Counted from the first letter of the stretch, positions 8,141 through 17,668 are shown. The stretch is DNA of 64,000 nt from Candidatus Homeothermus arabinoxylanisolvens (GCA_001689405.1 LUJO01000021.1:1-64000); one strand, 5' to 3'. Notes: generated by a model not told the origin, from the sequence alone. Program-made: numbers and translations.

Positions 8141-9640
8141 TCAGAACGGATATTGCGAAGCGGCTACACCGCGCATTATACCGTCGATGGCATATTGGTT
8201 TATGGCAGTGCCGTCGCCACGGTTGATGTCGGTTCCAACCTCCCAATAGCACGGTATGCACCCGTTCTTGCGGGCCTCGCGGGTCACGACCTCGTTCCAG
8301 TAGGCGCGCGACGCCTCGTGCTTGGCCTGATACTCGCCGGCATCACGAATTGCCGAACTGTACTCGCCCAAAATCACGGGAATACCGAAGTTGACATAGT
8401 TGGCCTTCATCGACTCAAACTCGGCGGCAATCTCCGCTTCACCATATCCGGTGACATTGCGGTCAGAGCCTTCGACAAGGTTGTCGGCACCGAAGAAGTA
8501 CTTGATAAGCGTACCCCAGTCACCATCCTTATCCATCAGAGCGAAATCGCCGGGAGAATAGAAGTGCACCTCCATGAACAGTTTGTCGGGCACAGGGTCC
8601 ATAGGCAGATTTTGCTTATACTTGGGGTTGGCGGCATGTCCGATATTGGTGCTCGGAGCCTGTATCACCAAGCAACGTTTGGCGTTGTTGCCGCCGGTGG
8701 CACGCACGGCATCGATAAATGTCTGCTCATACTTGATGATATTTGAGACAGCCACTCCAGCAAGATTCTCCTCAGCGTTAGGCTCGTTCATGGCTGCGAA
8801 AAGCAGATGCGAGTCGTAGTGGTTGAGCTTATTGGCTATCTGAGTCCAGTAGTCGTGCTGCTTCTTGTTTATACCCTCGTCAAAGGGCTTTATGGTATTG
8901 TTTTCGAGCCATCCGCCGTCCCAGTGTATATTAAGGATGGCATACATGTCGTTTTCAACAATCCAGCCAATCACCTCATCCACGCGGTCGAGCCACTGCG
9001 GGTCGATGGTATTGGTCGAGGCATCACTTACACGCTTGTCCCAAGCACACGGCACGCGCACTGTGGTAAAGCCCATCTGCTTAAGGCCCTTTATGTAAGC
9101 CTCGTTTACCGGATGGGTAGTCCAAGTGCCTTCCCCGTCGGGAGCCTCCAGAGTGTTGCCGATGTTGACACCGGTGCCCATGCGCGAGGCAATCTCCATT
9201 GCAGACAGGCCATCCTTTTCGGAGTCGGCAAGCGATCTCTGTGCAACCCTGATTGTTTTTACAAGGCCTCCTGCTTTAAATACAACCTCGCCTGAACGTG
9301 ATTGGTCGGCGGTCAATTCGGCCGCGGTAATCCTGATATAGCGTGGTTTGTCATCGGGAGCGGGGTCACCCGAGCGGTTGGACAGGGTAATCCAGTCAGC
9401 ACAATCGTCGACCGTAATCTCCCACGGAAGGTTTGTAACCAGCTTGACGAGGATGCTTCCTCCAAGCGAATAGAAATCTACTGCGTCAACCGCTTTGTTA
9501 TCCATCGTCACTGCAAGCGCGGGGTCGCCGTCAAGGACGAAATCGTCCTTATCGTCACTACAGCTTGATAAAAGAAGCGAGGGGAGCAACAGGCTTATGA
9601 AAAGCATAAGCCTGTTGGTTGATATAAATCGATAATTCAT
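8141..9640 (-). CDS. BACON-GH5 endo-beta-glucanase surface lipoprotein
   Basis: 499 residues. A lipoprotein signal ends at LLLSSCSDDKDD; the acidic tail after the cysteine resembles the Bacteroidetes surface-export signal. Residues ~40-135 form a BACON domain (PWEITVDDCADWITL, RYIRITAAELTADQSRSGE). The GH5 barrel follows, with GTGVNIGNTLEA, FTTVRVPCAWDK, acid/base MNEPN (near 285) and nucleophile VILGEYSS (near 425), most like subfamily GH5_4. BACON-GH5_4 is the architecture of Bacteroides ovatus BoGH5A, the surface endo-xyloglucanase. It should make the first backbone cuts outside the cell. It is the last gene of the PUL operon, two bases after the SGBP stop. Endo-xyloglucanase is the leading guess; mixed-linkage glucanase is possible. 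Confidence 0.88.
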   Translation of the reverse strand: MNYRFISTNRLMLFISLLLPSLLLSSCSDDKDDFVLDGDPALAVTMDNKAVDAVDFYSLGGSILVKLVTNLPWEITVDDCADWITLSNRSGDPAPDDKPRYIRITAAELTADQSRSGEVVFKAGGLVKTIRVAQRSLADSEKDGLSAMEIASRMGTGVNIGNTLEAPDGEGTWTTHPVNEAYIKGLKQMGFTTVRVPCAWDKRVSDASTNTIDPQWLDRVDEVIGWIVENDMYAILNIHWDGGWLENNTIKPFDEGINKKQHDYWTQIANKLNHYDSHLLFAAMNEPNAEENLAGVAVSNIIKYEQTFIDAVRATGGNNAKRCLVIQAPSTNIGHAANPKYKQNLPMDPVPDKLFMEVHFYSPGDFALMDKDGDWGTLIKYFFGADNLVEGSDRNVTGYGEAEIAAEFESMKANYVNFGIPVILGEYSSAIRDAGEYQAKHEASRAYWNEVVTREARKNGCIPCYWEVGTDINRGDGTAINQYAIDGIMRGVAASQYPF

Positions 9641-9642
9641 AA

Positions 9643-11121
9643 TTAATTCTTCTGAGGTCTGATATAAAAACGGAAGTTATCATAAGCCGTGAGCATGTCA
9701 CCGGCGGCTTCTGTACTGTGTGTGATAATAAAGTTGTCGGAATCAAGTCCGGGTTCAACAAAATTGACAAAATCACCCCACGTAGCCATATCGGGAACAA
9801 ACTGCGACATCGGTATTGCCACAGACATCCACTGTCCGGGGAGCACCTTGCCCTCTATATGGTCGGCGATCTCGGCCTCGGCATATTTACCGGAGAAGTT
9901 AATTCCGGTCATCACCTTGGCATCGGGTCCCAGATAAACCTCGTAACGGAAATCGATGTCGGCGATAGGTGTGGACAAGGGGATGTCGGCAGGCAGCTCT
10001 TTGTGGTGAACGTACTCATTGTTCCACCATCCGGTGTTAGCGCCGTTGAAACTTGCCAGCTTGCCAGAAGAGAGCGGCACGGTGAAGCCGTCAGGTGCAT
10101 CGACACCCCATGCGCAGTTGGTACCCCACTGCCACCATACAGGCGTACCGTGACCGTCGAAGTCCTCATAAATCCAGTCATAGTTGTAGAAGGGCAATTC
10201 AGCTTTACCGCCGAGAGTGGTAATGGCAAGTTTGCCGTTGGAGTCAGCTGTCGGCAATGTAGCAGGCATGGTAAATGTAAACTGCGTCATAGACTCGTTT
10301 TCGGTAACTTCCTCTACGTCAACCCACATTTCACCTCCGAGGTTAAGACCTACGAGATTGGTGAGATACTTACCTACGATAACGACTTTCTGACCGGGCA
10401 GAGGCATGTCGGGATATACATCGTAGACTTCAGGCTCCATCGGCGAGCGCGAGAAGCCGCAGTAGGCCTCGCCCGCATAGCAGTCGAGCATGAAGATACC
10501 ATATTCGGGTATCGGGTTGGAGGGCATGGTCAGCGTCAGCTCGGTGCGGTCGGCATTGAGCTTAAACTGAGTCACCTCATAAAGGGGCACAGTGTCAAGA
10601 TCAGTCACGTAGATGTGTTCAATCTCGTGAAGAAGTTCGCCGATAAGTTTCACCTCCTGACCGGGCACCATTTCGGGTATGCCGTCGGCATTGAGAGGAA
10701 GGTCTGCTTTATACATCTCGATAGATGGATAGCCGGCAATCACATGGAACGCGTAGGTAGCGGTACCGTGAGAAGTCTCCACACGGATTTCAAGAGGAAG
10801 AGACTCATCCATGCCGTGTACCACGAGCTCGCTCGGGATTGTCACGATGATATGGGTCGAAGTATTGTAGTTCTTGTTGAAATATACATCCTGATTATTG
10901 ATGTAGATGTGCTTGGCGTCGTTAAGATTGGTACCCTGAATGAGTATCATCTGGCCCACCATGGCATCGGTGAAGGTCGAGTCGGCTTTCTCGGGGTCGG
11001 TAGTGCGCACGCACTCGATAACCGGCTGACCACCGCCGTTGTCATCGTCGGAACAAGATGCCAGCGATAGCATCGCGATATTGGCAAGCAGTGCTGCCAG
11101 CAATATATATAGTCTGTTCAT
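9643..11121 (-). CDS. SGBP-B-like surface glycan-binding lipoprotein with IPT/Ig-like domains
   Basis: 492 residues with a lipobox (LASCSDDDNGGG) and an acidic surface-export tail. Three beta-sandwich IPT/Ig-like domains are suggested by repeated VGQMILIQGTNL, PGQEVKLIGELL and PGQKVVIVGKYL segments near residues 55, 155 and 240. The C-terminal ~150 residues are rich in exposed aromatics (WWQWGTNCAWG, NTGWWNNEYVHH), as in the xyloglucan-binding C-terminal domain of SGBP-B proteins. Such proteins have no catalytic site; they hold polysaccharide at the outer membrane beside SusC/SusD. The gene is 12 bases after susD and directly before the GH5 gene, the position SGBP-B takes in known xyloglucan loci. 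Ligand identity is inferred from architecture only. Confidence 0.85.
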   Translation of the reverse strand: MNRLYILLAALLANIAMLSLASCSDDDNGGGQPVIECVRTTDPEKADSTFTDAMVGQMILIQGTNLNDAKHIYINNQDVYFNKNYNTSTHIIVTIPSELVVHGMDESLPLEIRVETSHGTATYAFHVIAGYPSIEMYKADLPLNADGIPEMVPGQEVKLIGELLHEIEHIYVTDLDTVPLYEVTQFKLNADRTELTLTMPSNPIPEYGIFMLDCYAGEAYCGFSRSPMEPEVYDVYPDMPLPGQKVVIVGKYLTNLVGLNLGGEMWVDVEEVTENESMTQFTFTMPATLPTADSNGKLAITTLGGKAELPFYNYDWIYEDFDGHGTPVWWQWGTNCAWGVDAPDGFTVPLSSGKLASFNGANTGWWNNEYVHHKELPADIPLSTPIADIDFRYEVYLGPDAKVMTGINFSGKYAEAEIADHIEGKVLPGQWMSVAIPMSQFVPDMATWGDFVNFVEPGLDSDNFIITHSTEAAGDMLTAYDNFRFYIRPQKN

Positions 11122-11133
11122 GATACGGTGAAA

Positions 11134-12801
11134 TTATTCGTTGTCGTTAAAATTATAGTGTTCGGGCTCTGCTCTAAGCAGCGGATTCTGGATAACATCG
11201 GTTTCGGGATAGGGCAGGACGATGTTGTTGGCGGTAATAGTGGGGATGACGTTGGGCGGCACGATAGGACCGAACTCAGTCTCTTCAAAAGTCTGCCAGT
11301 CATTGACAGGAGCGAAAGTGAGACGGTTACTTTCATCATCAACCTCAATCTTCTCGTAGGTGTAACCGCGATACTGGCCGTTAAGATAGGCAAGCATCTT
11401 GGCGGGCTGCCACTTGTAGAGGCCAACCAGATAATACCAGTTCTGATACTCCATCGAGAACTCGACGCGACGCTCGCGGATGATGTCATCGAGAGTCACC
11501 GACGAGACTTCGTCGATACCGGCACGGCGGCGCACGGCGTTGAAATATTCAAGTTCGGCACCCGATAGCGAAGCCTTGTTGCCGAGACAAGCCTCGGTAT
11601 AGGTGAGGTAAACATCGGCAAGACGCACAAGATATGTATTGAGCGGCGAGTTCATGGCGGCTACATAACCGTCATTATCGTCATCGGGGCCACCGGGGAC
11701 TCCCTTCTTTATAATGGCCTCGTTGCCTTCATAGGTGTAACCGCCATCGGCGATACAGATGTAGTCGTAGTGCACGCCGGGAGTGGCGAATGTGGCATCG
11801 CGACGGATAACCTCCCACTTGTTGCGGCCGGTATTGCTCTTGTAGCGATACTGCATGAGCATGTCGACACTTCCTCTCAAGGCGCTCCATGCGGCTACAC
11901 CGCCCACCATCTTAGAGTCGGAGCAGAGGTCGGATAACAGTGTGTTACCGGCATTCCAAGTAGCTTCCGACGAACAGTACCACTGCAGCTGCAGCAACGA
12001 CTCGATATTGTTGTTGTGACGATATTTGAAGAGGTCGTGATAGTCCTCCATGAGCTGAGCACCGCTGTGCTCGATGATGTCAAGGCAAATCTCCTTGCAC
12101 TTGTCGAGGTCGGCTTGGTCGCGCTCTGTCTTACCCCAGCCCGAACGAGTCAGGTAAGCCTTAGCAAGAAAGGCCTTAGCGCTCCAGCAGGTGGCGCGTC
12201 CGACAGCAGCTGGAGTTTCGGGAAGTTTTGCGGCGGCATACTCGAGGTCGCGGATGATAAACTCAAACACGTCCTCCTCATAGTTGCGAGGACGCACGGG
12301 ATTGTCGACAACCTCCTGATTATGTTCGAAGAGAATGACGGGACCCCACAAATGCACGGCATAATAGTAGGCGCAGGCTCTCATCAGACGGGCCTCACCG
12401 ATACCGGCTTCTTTGGCCCGCACGGATACTTCAGGCAGACACTTGGTGTTGAGATTGTCGATAGTGGCATTGGCCATAGTGACGACAGAGAAGAGTCCCT
12501 GCCAAGCACTGCCGAGGTTTTCGTTCAGCGCATCGACGGTAAACAGGGTAAACTCCGGCCAGTTATAGGGCGAATAGGCATCATTGGCACGCAGACTGCC
12601 GAGCAGGTTTATCGAACGCGAGTGATAGTCAAACCACGCACGGTTGTAGAGCGGAGCGGTCGCAGCCGCCACAGCCGCATCGGTGGAATAGAAGTTGTCT
12701 TCCACATAGCTTCCGTCGGGCACCTTGTCAAGGAAGTCGTCACCGCATGAGGCGGTTCCGAGCAACACGGCCAGTCCTATGATATATTTAGAAAGTTTCA
12801 T
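11134..12801 (-). CDS. susD: SusD/RagB-family glycan-binding lipoprotein of the main PUL
   Basis: 555 residues; the lipoprotein signal ends at LGTASCGDDFLDKVP, the usual SusD start. The helical TPR-containing SusD core follows, including EARLMRACAYYYAVHLWG (close to the conserved F/YRALAYF helix), LAKAYLTRSGW and the C-terminal RRAGIDEVSS, IIRERRVEFSMEYQNWYYLVG and QNPLL segments. SusD proteins form a lid over the paired SusC barrel and pass oligosaccharides to it. The start is 31 bases after the susC stop, so the two are certainly one transcriptional unit. The ligand cannot be read from sequence, but the neighbours point to a hemicellulose-type glucan with galactose and arabinose side chains. 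Confidence 0.95.
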   Translation of the reverse strand: MKLSKYIIGLAVLLGTASCGDDFLDKVPDGSYVEDNFYSTDAAVAAATAPLYNRAWFDYHSRSINLLGSLRANDAYSPYNWPEFTLFTVDALNENLGSAWQGLFSVVTMANATIDNLNTKCLPEVSVRAKEAGIGEARLMRACAYYYAVHLWGPVILFEHNQEVVDNPVRPRNYEEDVFEFIIRDLEYAAAKLPETPAAVGRATCWSAKAFLAKAYLTRSGWGKTERDQADLDKCKEICLDIIEHSGAQLMEDYHDLFKYRHNNNIESLLQLQWYCSSEATWNAGNTLLSDLCSDSKMVGGVAAWSALRGSVDMLMQYRYKSNTGRNKWEVIRRDATFATPGVHYDYICIADGGYTYEGNEAIIKKGVPGGPDDDNDGYVAAMNSPLNTYLVRLADVYLTYTEACLGNKASLSGAELEYFNAVRRRAGIDEVSSVTLDDIIRERRVEFSMEYQNWYYLVGLYKWQPAKMLAYLNGQYRGYTYEKIEVDDESNRLTFAPVNDWQTFEETEFGPIVPPNVIPTITANNIVLPYPETDVIQNPLLRAEPEHYNFNDNE

Positions 12802-12832
12802 GTCTTTATTTCAATTGGTGTTACATTAAAGA

Positions 12833-15800
12833 TTAAAGAGTGATGTTAAGACCGAAGGTAAACATGCGCTGCGAGGGATAACGGGCGTAGTCTACACCGC
12901 GCAGAAGCACATTCTGGTTATAGGCACCGATTTCTGGGTCATATCCGCGATATTTGGTGAATGTGTGCAGGTTCTGTATGTTGCAGTACACGCGGAGCGA
13001 CTCTACTGTGAAGCGGCGGGTGAACGCTGCGGGCAGTGTGTAGCCTATCGAGAGGTTCTTGATGCGCAGGTAAGAGGCATCCTCGACATAGATGTTGCTT
13101 GTACGGGTATTCTGGTTGTTGTGTCCCTGATCGATGCGGAATGTATTAGCTCCGGGATTGACCACATGCATGTTTTCGAGAGTGCGGGGACCTTCGGGGT
13201 CAATCAGCGCCACCTTAGCGAAGTTATGCACGTAAGAGAGTGTGGTCCAGCGGCTCTCGGGGTCGCTCATCTGCTGAAGCAGATAGTTGAAGCCGTCGTT
13301 GCCTACCGAGCCGGTGAGGAAGATGTTGAGGTCAAAGCCCTTCCAAGTGATGTTGTTGTTGAAACCGAAAGTGAACTTGGGCTCGGGATTGCCGATATAG
13401 GTACGGTCCTTCTCATTGATGATGCCGTCGTTGTTGCGGTCTTCATAGATGTAGTCGCCATACCATATGCCGGTGCCTTCGTTTACAGTCTTATTCTCGG
13501 GAAGAGCTACAAACTGACGGTCGCCGTTGGCATCGAGAATGAAGTCGCCGTTGCGGTCCTTCATGTAGAAGTCGCTCTCTTTCTCAAACATGCCTATCAC
13601 ATTGTAGCCGTAGAACTGAGCCACGGGGTTGCCCACAGTAGTGTAGGTAAAGGTGTTGTTACCGATGTGGCCCTGAATACCGGTGCTCTCGGTGTAAAGC
13701 TCAAGCACCTTGTTGCGGTTGAGCGAGAAGGTCAGGCCCGAGGTCCAAGAGAAGTCGCGGTTGGAGATATTGACGGTGTTGAGAGTGAACTCGAAACCTT
13801 TGTTGCGCATCTTGCCGGTGTTGACCCACGGCGAGTTGATGACACCGCTGATGTAGGCGGGAAGAGCCGCCTGCATGAGGAGGTTGTCGGTATTTTTCAG
13901 ATAAGCGTCGAAGATGAACTCGACACGGTTGTTGAAGAGCGCAAGGTCAAGACCGACGTTGTAGGAGTGGGTCTCCTCCCATTTCAGCTTGCTGTTGGCG
14001 AAGTTGGCGGGATAGAAACCTGTACCCCAAGCGGTGGGCACGGTGGCCATCGTAGCGCCGTAGGCGTAGTTGCCTGCGTTCTGGTTACCCACGAGACCCC
14101 AGCCGAGACGGAGCTTGGCATCGGAGAGCCACTGCACGTTCTTGAGGAACGACTCGTTTTTCATGCGCCATGCGAGAGCGACCGAGGGGAAGTAACCCCA
14201 GCGATTGTCGGAACCGAATGTCGACGAACCGTCGGCACGTATGGTGGCGGTAAGCAGGTAGCGGTTGTCGAAGTTGTAGTTGATACGTCCATAGTAGGAC
14301 TCGATGGCAAACGAACCGCTGCCGCTGCCGTTGGTAGCGCTCTTGGCGTCGCCCACTCCAATTGCGGTAACAGTGTTGAAGAGATAGCCTGTACGTGCCG
14401 CTTCAAGGTTTTCCCACTCCGACTCCTGCGACTCGTGACCGGCCATGATGTTAAGGCTGTGCTTGCCGAAATCCTTCATGTAGGTGAGGTACTGCTTGAA
14501 GCTGGTGTAGCGGCTGTTGGACGAGTTGCGCTCACTCTTGCTTGTCTGCTTGAACTTGCCGATGGTCATTGCCGGCTGATAGTAGTAGCGGTTGCCGTGG
14601 TCAAATGTGCCGCCATACTCTATGCGTGCGGTAAGGCCGGGGAGTATTGTGACATTGGCATAGGCGTTGATGATTGCCTGAAGGCCCTTGTTGTAGTTGG
14701 TACGGGTAAGAGCGTCGGCAAGGGGGTTGGTATAATAGATACCGAGCTGATTGTCTTCCTGATAACCCCAAGAGCCGTCGGGGTTCTTGGCCGGCACTTC
14801 GGGAAGCTGGCGCAGAGCGGTCTCGACGACACCGTAGTCATCGATGGTGTTGTTGCGCTTGGTGCGCGCAAGCGATGACTGGGCACCAATCTGGAGCCAC
14901 TTGGTCACGTAGGAATCCACGTTGATGCGGGTGGTGAAACGCTTGAAGTTGGAGCCCACGGCAATACCGTCTTGGTCGGTGTAACTGCCGCTGACAAGGA
15001 ACTGGGTGTTTTCAGTACCGCCGCTTACGGTCACCTGATGGTTCCACATGCCGGCGTTGCTGAATATCTCACGCTGCCAGTCGGTACCGTCGCCGAGTAC
15101 CGAAGGGTCGGCAAACTCGGGACGTTCACCCCAGCCCATCACTTCTACACGCTCGTTGTAAAGCTCGGCATACTCGCGCAGGTTCATGGTCTTGATGCGC
15201 TCGGGTATCTGCTGCAGAGCGTAGTAGCCCTCGTAGGATACACGGGTCTTGCCCACCTGACCGCGCTTGGTGGTGATGAGAACCACACCGTTGGACGCGC
15301 GCGAACCGTATATAGCGGTTGCCGAAGCGTCCTTAAGGATTTCGAGCGACACGATGTCGGAAGGGTTGATGTTGGCCAAAGCGGAATTGTTGCCGTTGGT
15401 CTGTCCGTCGACAGCCACGCCGTCGATGACATAGAGCGGCTCGTTACCGTTAAGAGAGTTGGTACCGCGGATTGCAACCGAAATACCGCCACCGGGCGAA
15501 CCGGAGTTCTGCGTCACCTGCACACCGGCGGCACGTCCCTGAAGGGCTTGGTCGACCGAGGTGACGATGGTCTTCTTGATTTCGTCGGCACCTACCGAAA
15601 CCACCGAACCGGTGATGTCGCTACGTTTCATGGTACCGTAACCAACGACAACCACGTCATCAAGGGTAGTGTAGTCTTCCTGCATCGTAACGTCGATGAC
15701 ATTGCGGTCGACAGAGACTTCCACCTGTTTGTAACCGATATAGGTGAACTGGAGCACCTGACCCTTCTCGGCCTGAAGCGCATACTTGCCATCGATATCA

Positions 15801-16003
15801 GTAGCCACTCCGCGAGGAGAGCCTTTAATTCTCACACTGACTCCGATAAGCGGCTCGCCGTCTACCTGCGACGTAACCGTACCGGAAACAGAAATCATAG
15901 GCGCAGCCACGGCCTGCATCGATAGTGCAGGCAACAACAGACATAACGCCACAACTGCTTCGCTAATGCGAACAAGAGTTTTTCGCAAAATCAGTTTACT
16001 CAT
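12833..16003 (-). CDS. susC: SusC/RagA-family TonB-dependent oligosaccharide transporter of the main PUL
   Basis: 1056 residues. A signal peptide (to about residue 34) is followed by a carboxypeptidase-regulatory-like Ig domain (ISVSGTVTSQVDGEPLIGVSV, about 37-115), the SusC TonB-box region (DDVVVVGYGTMKRSDITGSV), the plug domain (VDQALQGRAAGVQVTQNSG, PLYVIDGVAV, LEILKDASATAIYGSRASNG) and a 22-strand barrel ending in FTFGLNITL. The size is normal for SusC. It imports oligosaccharides released at the surface, powered by TonB/ExbBD, with SusD as lid. A 169-base gap upstream holds a -7 box and an inverted repeat, so susC-susD-SGBP-GH5 can probably be transcribed from its own promoter as well as from upstream. 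Confidence 0.96.
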   Translation of the reverse strand: MSKLILRKTLVRISEAVVALCLLLPALSMQAVAAPMISVSGTVTSQVDGEPLIGVSVRIKGSPRGVATDIDGKYALQAEKGQVLQFTYIGYKQVEVSVDRNVIDVTMQEDYTTLDDVVVVGYGTMKRSDITGSVVSVGADEIKKTIVTSVDQALQGRAAGVQVTQNSGSPGGGISVAIRGTNSLNGNEPLYVIDGVAVDGQTNGNNSALANINPSDIVSLEILKDASATAIYGSRASNGVVLITTKRGQVGKTRVSYEGYYALQQIPERIKTMNLREYAELYNERVEVMGWGERPEFADPSVLGDGTDWQREIFSNAGMWNHQVTVSGGTENTQFLVSGSYTDQDGIAVGSNFKRFTTRINVDSYVTKWLQIGAQSSLARTKRNNTIDDYGVVETALRQLPEVPAKNPDGSWGYQEDNQLGIYYTNPLADALTRTNYNKGLQAIINAYANVTILPGLTARIEYGGTFDHGNRYYYQPAMTIGKFKQTSKSERNSSNSRYTSFKQYLTYMKDFGKHSLNIMAGHESQESEWENLEAARTGYLFNTVTAIGVGDAKSATNGSGSGSFAIESYYGRINYNFDNRYLLTATIRADGSSTFGSDNRWGYFPSVALAWRMKNESFLKNVQWLSDAKLRLGWGLVGNQNAGNYAYGATMATVPTAWGTGFYPANFANSKLKWEETHSYNVGLDLALFNNRVEFIFDAYLKNTDNLLMQAALPAYISGVINSPWVNTGKMRNKGFEFTLNTVNISNRDFSWTSGLTFSLNRNKVLELYTESTGIQGHIGNNTFTYTTVGNPVAQFYGYNVIGMFEKESDFYMKDRNGDFILDANGDRQFVALPENKTVNEGTGIWYGDYIYEDRNNDGIINEKDRTYIGNPEPKFTFGFNNNITWKGFDLNIFLTGSVGNDGFNYLLQQMSDPESRWTTLSYVHNFAKVALIDPEGPRTLENMHVVNPGANTFRIDQGHNNQNTRTSNIYVEDASYLRIKNLSIGYTLPAAFTRRFTVESLRVYCNIQNLHTFTKYRGYDPEIGAYNQNVLLRGVDYARYPSQRMFTFGLNITL

Positions 16004-16052
16004 TGCTCATACAGATTTGAGGTTAAATTATTGAATTGGTTTTGTTTTCTGG

Positions 16053-16060
16053 CAAAATTA
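16053..16060 (-). promoter_or_regulatory. -7 box of a probable internal promoter for susC
   Basis: The minus strand reads TAATTTTG, matching TAnnTTTG, 49 bases before the susC start. No clear TTTG occurs at the -33 position, as expected of an activator-dependent promoter. An 8-base inverted repeat lies just upstream (16079-16106). Confidence 0.6.
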
Positions 16061-16078
16061 GAGATTCTGAAGTCCACG

Positions 16079-16106
16079 GCGCTTAAATTTTGTTATGATT
16101 AAGCGC
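16079..16106. promoter_or_regulatory. inverted repeat upstream of the susC promoter, candidate activator operator
   Basis: GCGCTTAA (16079-16086) and its exact complement TTAAGCGC (16099-16106) are separated by 12 bases, giving a two-fold site with half-sites centred 20 bases apart. Its centre lies about 33 bases upstream of the edge of the susC -7 box, the place where an activator would replace a missing -33 element. The hybrid two-component protein at 28662 is the obvious candidate ligand, but binding is inference. The spaced arms make an RNA terminator role less likely. Confidence 0.5.
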
Positions 16107-16172
16107 ACATGGCTCCGAATCGCACGGTGCAAAAATGTTATAAAAAGAATAAGATTCTGTTAACGCGTTTTA

Positions 16173-17633
16173 TCACTCGTCCCAATTGTCGGTACGGAAA
16201 GGCACAAGCGGCAATCCTACGTGATTGTGTATGCCGCCGATGGCGAAGTTCTTGAAACAATAACGCACCGCCTTTATGTCGTCGACGTCATCGGAAGTCA
16301 CCTCGATGGCGCGGCAATACCACAGCTCCTTGGCCTTGGCGGGATGAAACACCTTATCGGCGCCGGCCACCTCGAAGCCCTCAAGCTCGCCGTTGGGGGT
16401 AAGTCCGTTGACGACATTGTCGAGGTGTATGACCGCACGGTTGCCCTGCAGCTCTACCGAGCTGTAACAGGGATAGTCGCATGGCACACCGCCGAGTCCG
16501 TAGGTCTTTGCGGCAGCCATGAAGGCGAGCCGTTCGCCTATCTCCTCCTTTTTGGAGCCGTGGATGTCGTTGATCTCGCGCGGATAGATAAGGTCGGTCG
16601 TGCTTATGCAGCCCGAGGAGGGTATGATGGCCGCGGCCTTGTGCTGCGACTCGCGCAGAAGCGCCGCCACGGACCCGTCGGGGTTACCGTAGCTCCAAGC
16701 AGGTATCTCCACGAAGTAGAAGGGGAGCTCGCCCTGCTTCCACTCGTCGCGCCATATACCGACCATGTCGGCCAGACGCTGCGGGTAGTCGGCATGTGCG
16801 CCTACATTGGCCTCGCCCTGATTCCAGAGAAAGCCCTTGACGGTGTAGCCGGTTATAGGATGCAGCATGGCGTTATACATTATATTGGCGCGCTCCCAGA
16901 GGTGCAGCACCGAGTCGGGAGTGGCTTTCTCTTTCTCCACGTCGCAGTCGGGGTATGTGTCGAGCTTCCATTTAGGCATCCAGCCCTCGACGCGGCTGCC
17001 GCCGAGCGAGCAGTTTATAACGCCTACAGGCACTCCGAGCATGTCGTTGAGCGAGCGGGCAAAGAAGTAGGCCGTGGCCGAGAAGTTGCCGGCATTTTCG
17101 GGCTTGCTCTCCTGCCACTTGCCGGCGGCGACGGTCTGCGGCTCGTACTCGCCCTTGCGCTCCACGGTGGCCACACGTACACCGGGGTACCGTCCGGCAT
17201 AGGCTATGGCGCGGCCGGCGTTTTCCACGGGCTGGCACCAGAAGCCGTTAAGAGGCATCTCCATATTGGACTGACCGGAGCATAGCCACACTTCACCTAT
17301 AAGTATGTTTTCAAGCTTTATGTCAGAGCCGTCGCCGCTTACCGACAGGGTGTGAGGCGTGTAGCCGGCGGCGGGAGTGGCTACCGCCACATCCCAGCGG
17401 CCGTCATTGCCGGCCTTTGCGGTATAGACTTTGCCGTCCCAGCCGGGAGTCACCGTCACTACAGCTCCGGGGGTGCTCCATCCCCACAGACGGGCGTCGC
17501 TGTTCTGCTGGAGCACCATGTTGTCGCTTATTATGTCGGGCAGCACTATCTCCGCGTGCGAGATGAGCGCGGTCATGGCCACCGCCATGCCGCCCGCCAA
17601 GAATCGTCGGATAATATTGGTTGTTTTAGTCAT
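16173..17633 (-). CDS. SASA/DUF303-family (CE20-like) carbohydrate acetylesterase, secreted
   Basis: 486 residues with a signal peptide (GGMAVAMTALISHAE). The SGNH-type esterase domain has the nucleophile motif WLCSGQSNMEMPL (serine in GQSN, near residue 120), VINCSLGGSRVEGW, FLWNQGEANV and the catalytic Asp-His pair in NDIHGSKKEE. An N-terminal Ig-like segment (DNMVLQQNSDARLWGWSTPG) is typical of these proteins. Members are annotated as sialate O-acetylesterases, but in plant-glycan loci the family (CE20) removes acetyl groups from xyloglucan galactose or other sugars. The context of galactosidases and a GH5 glucanase favours a hemicellulose acetylesterase over a sialic acid role; no sialidase or sialic-acid gene is nearby. 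The gene lies between GH29 and susC on the same strand. Confidence 0.85.
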   Translation of the reverse strand: MTKTTNIIRRFLAGGMAVAMTALISHAEIVLPDIISDNMVLQQNSDARLWGWSTPGAVVTVTPGWDGKVYTAKAGNDGRWDVAVATPAAGYTPHTLSVSGDGSDIKLENILIGEVWLCSGQSNMEMPLNGFWCQPVENAGRAIAYAGRYPGVRVATVERKGEYEPQTVAAGKWQESKPENAGNFSATAYFFARSLNDMLGVPVGVINCSLGGSRVEGWMPKWKLDTYPDCDVEKEKATPDSVLHLWERANIMYNAMLHPITGYTVKGFLWNQGEANVGAHADYPQRLADMVGIWRDEWKQGELPFYFVEIPAWSYGNPDGSVAALLRESQHKAAAIIPSSGCISTTDLIYPREINDIHGSKKEEIGERLAFMAAAKTYGLGGVPCDYPCYSSVELQGNRAVIHLDNVVNGLTPNGELEGFEVAGADKVFHPAKAKELWYCRAIEVTSDDVDDIKAVRYCFKNFAIGGIHNHVGLPLVPFRTDNWDE

Positions 17634-17640
17634 TGGTTGT

Positions 17641-17668
17641 TAGTCGTTAGTCATTAGACATTAGTCTA
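17641..17668. repeat. imperfect heptamer repeat in the GH29-esterase gap
   Basis: Four consecutive 7-base units (TAGTCGT, TAGTCAT, TAGACAT, TAGTCTA) lie in the 59-base gap between the GH29 stop and the esterase start, followed by the related ATTAGAC. It could be slipped-strand expansion or a weak protein site; no function is evident. Confidence 0.5.

Noticed and set aside
12965..14878. 637-codon plus-strand open frame opposite susC
   Set aside because: It is the mirror of GC-rich coding sequence of a certain SusC; composition (Val, Gly, His rich) and lack of any motif mark it as a shadow.
16173..17633. sialic-acid O-acetylesterase as the role of the SASA-family protein
   Set aside because: No sialidase, sialic acid lyase or transporter in the window; plant-glycan enzymes surround it, so a hemicellulose acetylesterase is favoured.
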